Positions 9,260 through 17,483 of a stretch of DNA of 22,772 bases are shown here, piece after piece. Made by a program: the position numbers and the translations under genes. Position 1 is the stretch's first letter; each line of letters starts with the position of its first letter. The DNA comes from Penium margaritaceum (taxonomy: Eukaryota > Streptophyta > Zygnematophyceae > Desmidiales > Peniaceae): positions 122,060 through 144,831 of the forward strand of contig SZWC01003575.1 in assembly GCA_023375785.1 (NCBI GenBank), read 5' to 3'. The notes below the pieces were generated by a model, which saw nothing but the letters and a program-made list of their open reading frames with translations, was not told the DNA's origin and did not search any database.

Positions 9260-10107
9260 GCGGAAGAGGAGGCGGAGAAAGGAGGAGAAGTCCGAGAAAC
9301 ACGATACAACTCATCCACAATAGAGGCACGAAGAACAACGTTATGAATGTCAATGGCAGTCACAGTCACGAACTCTGCAGTGTGCTCCACAGAGAATCCC
9401 ATCAGTGTCCAAGCACGTACAGAAAGAAAATTGAGCTCAAGGTGAGGCACAAAGAGCACCTTGAAAAGATACAGGGGGCAAGACGGACCATTGAAACATA
9501 CAACCCCAACACCTTGGATTGGCATGGAATGACCAGAGCCCGTGCGGACGGAACCAACACACGCAACAGGGCCGAGAACAACAAAATCACTACGACGACA
9601 GGTCATGTGATGAGTGGCACCGGAGTCGATGATCCAAGTGCCACTGGAATCATGACTAGAGGATGTCACTGTACAACGGGCAATGGAACACTCGGCTTCC
9701 GATGGATGCTTGGCAGCAGGTGAGGAGGAACAACGAAGGGCACAAAGGTGAGACTCATGAATCCAATCCGTACAGTCAGGCCCATTGTCATCACATGCCG
9801 ACTGTGCCCCCCCACACGATTCATCCCGAGCCACAAGAACAGGCAAACAGACAGTCTGTGAACCACCCGGCTGTGACAACACACTCGCACTCCCTGAAAA
9901 CGAAGCGCCATAAGGTGTCGGAGCTCGGCGATGGTGCGGTCACGTGGGTTTGGGCTGCCGCCGGCCACCATTGGTGAGGCGGAAAGTGCTGCGGTCGTGG
10001 TCGCCGCATGCACGGAGCATGTGCAACTCGACGTAGATCGTAGTGCATGCGCAGCTCGACGTATATCGTAGTGCATGCACAGCTTGGAGCCCGCGAGTAA
10101 TTTGTGC
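9260..10107 (-). pseudogene. Copia-1 protease
   Basis: Aspartic protease region, in the same frame as gag. The open segment 9882-9172 contains GTWIIDSGATHHMTCRRSDF (about 9640-9581), with the catalytic Asp kept. Upstream, from 10090 to 10017, is a 28-bp tandem repeat absent from copia-2, inside the gag-protease linker. The protease itself looks less damaged than the rest of the polyprotein. Confidence 0.87.
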
Positions 10108-10116
10108 CTAGTTGAG

Positions 10117-11532
10117 CGGTTGCTGGCACTCAATGTAGCGATGGGCGCCTCCACAATTGTAGTAGTGAACGCAGCGTCCACTGCTACTGCTCGATGACCA
10201 CTGCTGCTATGACTGGTGCTAGCTCAAGCCGCACCTCTTTCGGTTGTTCTTCCCCTATGCTACTACCGCGACACCCTGTGTCAGATTCGGTGTAATCGGG
10301 GTGGAAGGGGAGGAGGAGGAAGTGACAAAGGATGGAGAAGGAGTCTTTAGGAGGGGCGTCGGTGGTGATGCAATGACTGTGGGAGCATTGGAGGTCTCCT
10401 GATGAGCCACGGCTGCCTCACGGGCGGAAGTCACCTGGAGGAAGAGCTGGTGCACCCATGGAAGAAGCTCTAGTGAAGCCAAAAAAGGCGCGAGCACGGC
10501 GTCAGTGTACCTCGTGAAGATGTCTGTGTGCTCAAGGCAAACCCCGAGCATGATCGTGCGAGGTGCCCACAGCTGTGTACCTCCTGAGGTCCCAAGGCAC
10601 GTGTAAATGCGCATGGTGCTTTGCCAATAGTCGACTGCAGGCTCGGGAGGCCCTTGACGAAGGGAGTGAAAGGCACGGATGTGCGTGGCGCGGGTGGCGT
10701 GTGTCTTTGTAGCAAGTAGGGACAATGGTAGGTCCCAACCCTCGCTTTGATCAGCACTGGTGCCTGTGCCCGCCTCGCCAAGGAACGAGCGGAAGTCGAA
10801 GAAGGTCTTACGCAGCATGGCGTAGAGAAGTCTGCGCATCGCCCTAGTCGCTATCAGCACCTGAGCTTGGTCCGTAGTCTGATACGGACTGTGGTAGTAG
10901 GGCAACACGCCCTCTGAAGTGGCCCAGACCTGAAAAAGGATCTCCCAACAGTCAAAGCCGTCCTTGCTGACATACCGTGGGGTCGGCGTTTTGAAGTTCT
11001 TGGGTTGCCGCTCCGTAAGGAGAGCAACCACAGGCTGGGAAGGACGAGAGATGGGAAAGACGCCGGGAAGAGGGAAGTTGGTGGGGTGCAGGTTAGGTGA
11101 TAATTGAAACCTCGCAAAGCAGGATGTGTGTGGGGGCCGAGAACTCGTCTGAAGCTAACGGAGACGCTCCTGAAGCACACGAATCTCGCGCTCGTGGGAG
11201 TCGCCCTCCATGCTTGGCATGTCTGGATCCTCAACCCAAGGACAAAGAGGTGGCGGGTCGGCTCCAACTTCTGCCTCCGGTGTTGGAGCTGACTGCTGTG
11301 TAGAGGGTGCGACCTCGGCCGCTCCCTCAGAAGTTTGTCGTGGAGTTGTGGAATGTCCTCAAAGAAGCTCGGTGAGTGCACGGATGGCATCAGTGTGCTC
11401 ATGTTGTAGGCGACGTATCTCGTCCTCCTGGCTCCGCAGGTCCTCAATAGCCTGCAAACGTGGGCTCATGACCCCTCAGGAGGAAGAAGAGGGATCTAGT
11501 ACCCTTTTCCCCTTCTTGCCGGGTAGAGCCAT
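10117..11532 (-). pseudogene. Copia-1 gag
   Basis: Capsid/nucleocapsid part of the polyprotein. The start is ATG at 11532, matching the copia-2 start by alignment (MALPGKKGK versus MSLPDDKEK). The N-terminus has heptad-like leucines; the middle contains GFDCWEILFQVW and the long open segment 11031-10255. The C-terminus is a zinc knuckle (10164-10126) reading YYNCGGAHRYIEC, with its first Cys changed to Tyr (10162-10164). In-frame stops include TAG at 11155-11157, where copia-2 has CAG. A stop (TAG, 10108-10110) follows the knuckle directly, as in copia-2. The Gag does not obviously show the common plant copia UBN2 signature. Confidence 0.85.
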
Positions 11533-12385
11533 TCCACCACTCATTATGGGCCGAGATGTCAACATGGACGAATTGCAGAAACGTGAGGGTTTCTTGAGGA
11601 GATGAAATAATGGCAACATTTAACCCTTTGACCAAAAAATTCACTCAGTGTTGACATGAGCAGGAAGTTGCTGATGTTAGCAAGGAAAAAATGCTGACGG
11701 CAGCTCGCCTTCCTTTTTTTGTGGTCAACCTTCGCGGTTTCTACGTGAGCAGACAGCCGCTCCGCAGCAGCCACGCGGAAAGCTGAGCGGAAGTTCTTGC
11801 GCAGCTTTCGCTCAGCAGCTCGTGCTGCTGCGGTTTCAGTTGTAGTAGCAGCCGCGCTACTGCTTGTTGGGCAGCCGCCTGGCGGCTGCGTGTGCGGCCG
11901 TGGCAGCAGCTGCGCGCTGCTGCGTGCTACGACTGCTACACGCTGCTACCGCCGCCGCATGCTACTCCTGCTACTATTGCTACGCTGCTGCTGCTGCTGT
12001 TGCTGCCACTGGTACTGCGCTGCTGCTATATTGCTACTGCCGTTGTTATTGTTGCTACTGCTACACTATTGCTATGTTACTGTAGTTGCGTGCTGCTATT
12101 GTGCTGCGACCGCCGCGGGCTGTTGCTGTCGTTGCGCGCTGTTTCTGCCCTACTGCTGTTGCTGCTGCTTGTGCCAATGTCTGCAGCTGCTGGCGACTGG
12201 AATCTACTACAACTGTCTCCTTCTGTCGCTAGCAACTTCTATTAATGCAACCTTACGTAGTGATGGTGAGCGACGATGCCCGCTGTTGTCGTCGATAGGT
12301 CCTTGTGGAACTGTTGCAATGGTGACTCTCACAGCTGCTACTCTGCTGCGTCTCTGTTGCAGTTCTCGATGAGAACTGTCTCATC
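11533..12385 (-). other. Copia-1 leader with GCA/TGC-rich tract
   Basis: Untranslated leader between primer site and gag. From about 11800 to 12200 it is dominated by GCA/TGC triplets. Several long open frames cross the tract (for example + strand 11797-12372, rich in Cys and Leu) but are low-complexity products of the repeat, not genes. Copia-2 has a similar tract at the same place. Nearer gag (11640-11710) are degenerate relatives of the GCTGACGTCAGC palindromes seen in copia-2. Confidence 0.75.
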
Positions 12386-12397
12386 AATCTGATACCG
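12386..12397 (-). other. Copia-1 primer binding site (mutated)
   Basis: Reads CGGTATCAGATT on the - strand, directly after the 5' LTR. It aligns with TGGTATCAGAGC; the first base and the last two differ, consistent with decay. Confidence 0.8.
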
Positions 12398-13040
12398 TGA
12401 GAAGATGCGTGGAAGCTTCCTAGCGACCCAGCCGCCAACTAGGTGTCAGTGCTCGGTCAGAAGGTGACAATAGTCACAAGTCATGCACACAACGGCAAGG
12501 GTCTAGCTAGGAGACATAAGGCAAAGTATCAGAATGCTTCAATAGCATTTGCAGAGAGGAATGGCAAATGACAGGTCCATGGCATAAGTACCTGCCGCGG
12601 CGCACGGCGGGTGTCGCACGCGGGAGTACAAGATCTGTCCTAAAGCCGGCTGAAAACCACTGTTTTGCCCGTAACTCTGCGCGGACATATCAGAATGATA
12701 CGCCGATTGAACCTAGACGAGCAGAATCAAAAGCCGGACGTTACGACTGGTCACATGCATGCATCTGGCATCAAGCGGTGGACACACAATACAAAACATG
12801 AAAATCGGGCTTATGGCCAGTCCATCGATAAACTCTTGTGTGCTGCAAAAAGACTGCAAGAGGTCTCGGATAGCTTTAAGAGCTCTGGAACAGTCGTCGG
12901 TCAGCTCCCGACTGGTAGTCCCCCACCACATGACGCACCGGTGCCACCAGGATCCGCATCAGGGATCTGCACGAGTATGGACACGGCCGAGTGGTCATAG
13001 TAAACTGTACAGGTCGACCGGAACGTCACAAATCACAACA
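12398..13040 (-). repeat. Copia-1 5' LTR (643 bp)
   Basis: On the - strand it starts TGTTGTG (13040) and ends TTCTCA (12398), next to the primer site. Roughly 88% identical to the 3' LTR by hand count, with a small indel near 12840. It carries CATGCATG at 12754-12761 and the conserved AAAACagtgGTTTT hairpin near 12653-12666. As the 5' LTR it would hold the promoter. Confidence 0.95.
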
Positions 13041-13045
13041 CCACT
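13041..13045. repeat. Copia-1 target-site duplication, right copy
   Basis: CCACT, identical to 5421-5425. Removing one copy plus the element rejoins the gypsy LTR. Confidence 0.92.
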
Positions 13046-13263
13046 ATGCACATTTGGTCTAGAAGTACACTTACTACTAATCATAGTTTCCTCATGTGTC
13101 CAATCTCCCCAAAATTTACTTTGCTTTGCAACTTCTAGCTTTGAACAACCTACAAACTTCCCGGCTTAATAGGTCCTTTGATTGTTACAATTTGCGTTGA
13201 TTGTGTTTGATTATAATGACTTCGTCATTTGCTTACTCCGCCTAAGATATGTCTGGGATTTCA
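13041..13263 (+). repeat. Ty3/gypsy 3' LTR, second part
   Basis: Resumes after copia-1 with the duplicated CCACT. It aligns with the 5' LTR from about 385 to 637: AAGTACACTT at 13063 matches 431, and TTGATT followed by TTCGT near 13206-13225 matches 576-595. The exact end is uncertain; 13263 (TTTCA) is the best TG...CA-type end near the expected length. Confidence 0.7.
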
Positions 13264-13411
13264 AAAGCATTTGGGTAGACTAAGGTCACGGATGCGATTG
13301 TAATGGGGAAGGGCGGAATGACCATATACCCATCGTTTAGGACAATAAGCGTGATCTCCCTCTCGCTCAGAACAATAGATCCGCCCCTTCCTCGCAACAA
13401 TATGCCTAATT

Positions 13412-13439
13412 CTATTGGTTTTCGTGCATCCTATATAAT
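13412..13439 (+). promoter_or_regulatory. Candidate TATA box with inverted CCAAT
   Basis: ATTGG (reverse CCAAT) near 13414 and CTATATAATA at 13431-13440, followed by CT-rich sequence. The spacing is loose and there is no known gene downstream, so this is only a motif match. Confidence 0.25.
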
Positions 13440-13503
13440 ACTCTGTTGTGTCCTCCTAGCTTGTGTACATCGGCGTGCACATGACTCACGGCGAGACTTG
13501 ACG

Positions 13504-13833
13504 ATGCTGGACTGTCGCTCGATGGAGCAGACGCACGTTGAGGCCCACTCACCGTTCTCTGGAGCCTCCTCCCTCCAGCAACGCGCTCAGCTCCATCGGC
13601 AGGCCTTCGCGGTGGTCGGGCCGCCGGCAGTCACTGCCACTGCAGATGCTTTCTGCATGCACCCAACGCTGTCTCTGGTCGCGGCGTTGCGTCTGCACCA
13701 TCATGCTGTGCCTAGGGTCCATTTCTTGTGCTGTATGGCCCTGTTTGGCATCAATGACTGTCGTAGGCACTGCCTGGGTTCGAGTAACCATAACTCTTTC
13801 CTGCTATTTTTCAAGCTGATTCTAACCACATGA
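13504..13833 (+). CDS. Unrecognised ORF in spacer
   Basis: An open frame (the longer form starts at 13303) whose ATG at 13504 lies about 65 bp after a TATA-like motif. The 109-residue product is rich in Ala, His, Cys and Arg, with no motif I recognise, no signal peptide and no membrane helix I would trust. A pyrimidine-rich stretch with a branch-like TTCTAAC and TTTGCAG near 13844 could be an intron end, in which case the coding part would be shorter. The opposite strand is also open (13791-13549), as expected by chance in GC-rich sequence. It may well be non-coding. Confidence 0.15.
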   Translation: MLDCRSMEQTHVEAHSPFSGASSLQQRAQLHRQAFAVVGPPAVTATADAFCMHPTLSLVAALRLHHHAVPRVHFLCCMALFGINDCRRHCLGSSNHNSFLLFFKLILTT

Positions 13834-13997
13834 TTGCGTTTGCAGCGTTGGTACTATGGTATGGTCCAGTTTTCAGGAAAAACGGACAACACCCGGGTTT
13901 TGGGCCGTTCGGCGTCTGGTAGGACTCACCGAGAAATTCCTGCCTGCCAAGAAATAGGTCTAGGACTTTTTTGTGATTGGCTGGTTAGCTGAGTAAC

Positions 13998-14434
13998 AAG
14001 TTCTACACTAGTGGGGGGAAGCTAGAACTTGGAGGGGTCTCCCATTGTTGCTCATTCTTAATTCCTAATCAATCACTTTCAGTTTTCAGCTGCTTTCTGG
14101 CGCTAACACTTGCCCGCGCGTTCCCGAGTAACAAACACAGAGCTTCTAGACTTAGACTATAGAGCAGCAGACTGAGGGGGCAGCAGACTTAAGTAGCGAG
14201 TGTGGAAGCCCGCACGCTACATCAACAACGCTGCTGCCCCAACCTGTTGCCTAGGATTTCTAGCTAATTCGTCCCTTCGATACGGACGCGAGTTTGAAGG
14301 CGTAGAAAATCGACAATGTACATGTCTCGTTTGTTGAAACATGGCATGTCTGCATCGCATGGATGCGGCATGGACATGCAGACGTCATTTTTTGACCCAA
14401 TTATCACAAACTTTTTAATTGAAGGGTTTGTGAT
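13998..14434. repeat. Cluster of short inverted repeats
   Basis: Perfect arms: AAGTTCTA 13998-14005 with 14023-14030; GGGGCAGCAG 14177-14186 with 14231-14240, enclosing a second imperfect stem TAGCG/CGCTA; GTCTGCAT 14348-14355 with 14376-14383; ATCACAAAC 14403-14411 with 14426-14434. Each could fold; together they do not match an element type I know. Confidence 0.5.
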
Positions 14435-14945
14435 TTTTCGTAAGTGGTTTGCAAGGAGTTTGCATGGGGGGTACAAGACTTCCCATGCGTTAAAGGGGAA
14501 CCTGCTGTGCTCCGCTTCCGCGGGCCCAACAGGTACTTGAGCAAAAACAAACCTCAAAAACCTCGGGTGTAGTTAGGGGGTGGGTTTGTATACATTTTCT
14601 ATATCAAATGAGGGTATAAATTTTCACAAAATGATAAACAAAAAAAGGAATTTTTGACTCCCCATTAATCTGTTGTGCTTTGTGCCGTTCCTGTACAGTT
14701 TACTGTGACCACTCGGCCGTGTCCATACTCGTGCAGATCCATGAGGCAGGCGGCCCTGGTGACACCGGCGTGACGACAGGCGGCGGACTACCCGCTTGGA
14801 GCTGACCAACCACTCTTCCAGTGCCCAAGATGCCACCGGGACTCTTTGCTGTGTCTTATACGTTTTGCAGGCGTCCTTCGGCGGACTGGCCATGAGGCCT
14901 ATTTGCATGTTTTTGCATTGTATGCTCACTGTCAGTCAATGGATG

Positions 14946-14953
14946 CATGCATG
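14946..14953 (+). promoter_or_regulatory. RY repeat (CATGCATG) in copia-2 5' LTR
   Basis: CATGCATG matches the RY/Sph element bound by plant B3 factors of the ABI3/FUS3/LEC2 group. It is present in all four copia LTRs (also 5781-5788, 12754-12761, 22199-22206). Function here is inferred only. Confidence 0.45.
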
Positions 14954-15116
14954 TGACCAGTCGTAGCGCCCGTCTTTTGATTCTGCACGTCTAGGTTCAG
15001 ACGACGCAGCATTCTGACATGTGTGCGCGGAGTTACGGCCAAAACAGTGGTTTTGGGCCGGTTTTAGGACAGCTCTTGGACTGCCGCGTGCGACACCCGC
15101 CGTGCGCCGCGGCAGG

Positions 15117-15124
15117 TATTTATG
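15117..15124 (+). promoter_or_regulatory. TATA-like element in copia-2 5' LTR
   Basis: TATTTATG, in GC-rich surroundings, repeated at 22370-22377 in the 3' LTR and present as TACTTATG in copia-1. It is the best promoter candidate of the LTR. Confidence 0.5.
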
Positions 15125-15311
15125 CCTTGGACCTGTCATTTGTCATTCCTCTCTGCATATGCTATATTGAAGCATTCTGACACTGTGTCTTGTGTCTCCT
15201 AGCCAAACCCTTGCCGCTGTGTGTACGACCTGTGACCGTCGTCACCGTCTGATCAGGCACTGACGCCGGGTCAGCGGCTGTGTTACTAGGAAGCTTCTAC
15301 GCACTTTCTCA

Positions 15312-15323
15312 TGGTATCAGAGC
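15312..15323 (+). other. Copia-2 primer binding site
   Basis: TGGTATCAGAGC directly after the 5' LTR, the initiator-Met tRNA type used by most plant copia elements. Confidence 0.95.
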
Positions 15324-16055
15324 AGTGACACAGTTCTCACTGAGTTGCGCAGCAGAGACGGAGCAGAGCAGCAGCAGTGAGAGTCACCGCTGCAGCAGAG
15401 CTTCTGGGGCCTGTTGGAGACGGCCGGTCGCCGTCAACGCACTCCACCCACCACGTGAGATCGCAGCTGCAGCGGCAGCAGCAGCGGCCACAGCAGCAGC
15501 GTGGCAGCAGCGCAGTAGCAGCGTTGGCAGCAGCAGCGCTGCAGCGGCAGCAGCGGCAGTGACACAACAGCAGCAGCGGCAGTCGCGGCGGCAGCAGTAG
15601 CGTAGCAGCGCGCGGCGGCGGCAGCGAGCAGCAGTTGTAGTGCGCAGCAGCAGCCGCAGCGCGCAACAGCAGCAGCAGCCGCGCAGCCGCTGCTGCCACC
15701 ATTGCACACGCAGCGACGCAGCTACTACTGCAGCTGACAGCTCACCTGCAGCAGCTGCTGGGCGGAAGCTACTGCACAACTTCCGTGAAGCTGCCGCGCA
15801 CCACCGCAAAGCGGCTCCACACGCGCGTAGAACCGTGACAAAAAAAACGGGAGGGGACGAGCTGACGCCATCATTGTTGACTGCTGATGTCATCAGGTCG
15901 TGCTGACGTCAGCAACCACTTGCTGACGTCAGCATTACACTTAGCCAAATTTTCACCCAGGAAGTCAAAAGTTGCCAAGATTTCAACTCTTCGAGAAACA
16001 CAGACAGTTCTGACATCCGACAAACGTGACCTGTCGTCCCATAGTGAGCGGCGAC
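15324..16055 (+). other. Copia-2 leader with GCA-repeat tract and twin palindromes
   Basis: Untranslated region before gag. From about 15440 to 15780 it is an impure (GCAGCN) tract; apparent ORFs here (poly-Ala, poly-Gln or poly-Ser types in either strand) are low complexity. Between 15861 and 15933 are four relatives of GCTGACGTCAGC, two of them perfect (15902-15913, 15922-15933), containing the bZIP core TGACGTCA. Confidence 0.75.
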
Positions 16056-17483
16056 ATGAGTTTGCCCGACGACAAGGAAAAGGGACCCGGTGATCCCTCC
16101 TCCTCTTCTTTAGGGGTGTTGAGCCCTCGCTCGCAGGCCATTGCGGACCTGCGTATCCTGCAGGAGGAGATGCATCGTCTGTAGCGAGAGCAGACTAACG
16201 CGATCTGCACGCTAACTGAGCTTCTGCGTGCTCAGACCACGGCTCCTTCGCGGATTTGTGAGGGAGCTGCCGGCGTTGCGGCCTCCACCTAGCAGTCGGC
16301 CCAGGTGCCCGTGATAGGTGCTTCGCCTGCTTCACCTCCTGGTGTGGTTTCTCCACCACCTGCAGACCTCCTTGATGACGAGCCCTTCATGCCAGGCTTC
16401 GAGGATGACTCCCAGGAGCGGGAGATTCGTCTTCTACAGGAGCGCCTCCGTCAGCTGCACACGGGTACCCGACCTCCACTCGTGTCCCCGATACGATCGT
16501 CACCTGATTTCCCGGGTGATCACCCCCTTCCACGAGTTTTCCCTGTCTCTCACCCTCCTCAGCCTGCGGCTGCTCTCCCCACGGAGCGGCAACCAAAGGA
16601 CTTTGAGGCACCACCTCCACGGTACATCAGCGAGGATGGATTTGACTGCTGGGAGATCCTGTTTCAGGTTTGGGCCACTTCCGAGGAAGTGTGGCCCTAC
16701 TACCATAGCCCATACTAGTCTACAGATCCAGCACAGGTGTTGACACCAGCCCGGGCCATGCGAGGACTTCTGTATGCCATGCCACGCGTGACAGTCGTCG
16801 ACTTCCGCCCCTTCCTTGGCGAAGCTGGCACAGGCACCGGAGCTGATCTTCGTAGAGGCTGGGATCTGGCGTTGTCCCTACTGGCCGCAGAGACGTACGC
16901 CACGCGTGCGTCACATATTCGTGCTTTCGAATCCCTCCGTCAGGGACCAGCGGAGCCTGCGGCGGATTACTGACGACGTGCCATGCTCATTTACACGTGT
17001 CTGGGATCCTTAGGGGGCACACAACTGTGGGCACTTCGAACGATCATGCTCGGAGTTCGCCTAGAGTACACCGACATCTTCACACGGTACAGCGACGCTG
17101 CTCTCGAGCCTTTCTCAGCCACTCTGCAGCTGCTCCCTCGGGCGCATCAGCTGTTCTTCCAGGTGACATGGGCCTGCGAGGCAGCAGTAGTGTATCAGGA
17201 GACTTCCCTCGCTGTAAGAAATCTTGCATCACCATCATCTTCCCTCCTGTAGTCACCCTCATCCACCTCCATCACGACCTCATCTTCCTCCTCCTCTTCG
17301 ACCCCGTCTACACCCACGCAGAAGCAGGGCGCTGCAGCAACTGCCCAAGGGAAGAAGAAGAATAGGAAGCGTGGATCGGGTTAGTAGCAGCCGTCATCCA
17401 GTGGTTGCACTGGCCGTTCTGTGCATTGCTACAACTGTGGAGGTGCCCATCGCTACACCGAGTGCCAGCAGCCGCTTGACTGA
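16056..17483 (+). pseudogene. Copia-2 gag
   Basis: The start is ATG 16056, equivalent to copia-1. The N-terminus has a Leu/Ile heptad-like stretch, then a Pro/Ser-rich linker. Next come FDCWEILFQVWATSE and a central domain (FRPFLGEAGTG, SHIRAFESLRQGP, LIYTCLG, TIMLGVRLEYTDIFTRY), a Ser/Thr-rich tail, a basic KKKNRKRGSG and a zinc knuckle CYNCGGAHRYTEC (17427-17465). The knuckle spacing is CX2CX3HX4C, one residue shorter than usual. In-frame stops: 16182, 16290, 16716, 16971, 17250, 17382, 17385 and, just after the knuckle, 17481 (TGA). At 16182, 16290 and 16716 copia-1 has CAA or CAG, and at 16971 TGG. Confidence 0.88.

Larger units (their letters stand above)
5426..13040 (-). mobile_element. 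Copia-1: full-length degenerate Ty1/copia retrotransposon
   Basis: A 7,615-bp element on the - strand with LTRs at both ends, PBS, leader, gag, protease, integrase, RT, RNase H and PPT in Ty1/copia order (integrase before RT). It is flanked by a perfect CCACT duplication and sits in the gypsy 3' LTR. Its LTRs differ at roughly 12% of sites by hand count, so it is older than copia-2. The polyprotein has stops, a frameshift near 8475, a deletion in RT at about 7290 and lost catalytic residues; it cannot be autonomous. Confidence 0.95.
1..13263 (+). mobile_element. Degenerate Ty3/gypsy chromovirus, interrupted by two later insertions
   Basis: A full-length but decayed LTR retrotransposon on the + strand, made of 1-5425 plus 13041-13263. 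The order is 5' LTR, gag, protease, RT, RNase H, integrase, chromodomain, polypurine tract, 3' LTR, which is the Ty3/gypsy order (integrase after RNase H) and, with the chromodomain, the chromovirus clade. A TRIM (4355-4759) and a copia element (5426-13040) lie inside it. Reading frames are broken many times and several catalytic residues are gone, so it cannot encode working proteins. The 5' edge lies just outside the window, so its own target-site duplication cannot be tested. Confidence 0.88.
13264..14670. other. Unassigned spacer between gypsy remnant and copia-2
   Basis: No transposon protein motif, tRNA or rRNA is recognisable here. It holds a TATA-like promoter candidate, an unrecognised open frame (13303-13833), an intron-end-like stretch ending TTTGCAG (about 13844) and several short inverted repeats between 13998 and 14434. 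The last 100 bp are AT-rich. It is presumably older host DNA or an unrecognised element, and copia-2 inserted at its end. Confidence 0.5.
14671..15311 (+). repeat. Copia-2 5' LTR (641 bp)
   Basis: Starts TGTTGTG and ends TTTCTCA, directly followed by the primer site. It contains CATGCATG (14946-14953), a hairpin (15036-15045 with 15050-15060) and a TATA-like TATTTATG (15117-15124). These suggest U3 covers roughly 14671-15145, with transcription starting some 30 bp after the TATA; that is inference from spacing. Confidence 0.96.

Noticed and set aside
9343-9977. Long + strand ORFs opposite the copia-1 protease
   Set aside because: They are antisense shadows of the protease/gag frame, which has clear motifs on the - strand.
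11797-12372. A 191-codon + strand ORF rich in Cys, Leu and Ala
   Set aside because: It is a translation of the TGC/GCA triplet tract in the copia-1 leader; overlapping frames are equally open and equally low in complexity.
13746-13795. A tRNA or SINE promoter (GGTTCGAGT resembles a B box)
   Set aside because: The flanking stem does not pair and the upstream A-box match is poor.
14005-14030. A CACTA transposon end (CACTAGTGG)
   Set aside because: No matching inverted end or transposase sequence was found.
15280-15906. Overlapping Ala-, Gln-, Ser- and Arg-rich ORFs on both strands
   Set aside because: They are products of the GCA-repeat leader of copia-2, with no domain and no agreement with the copia-1 frame.
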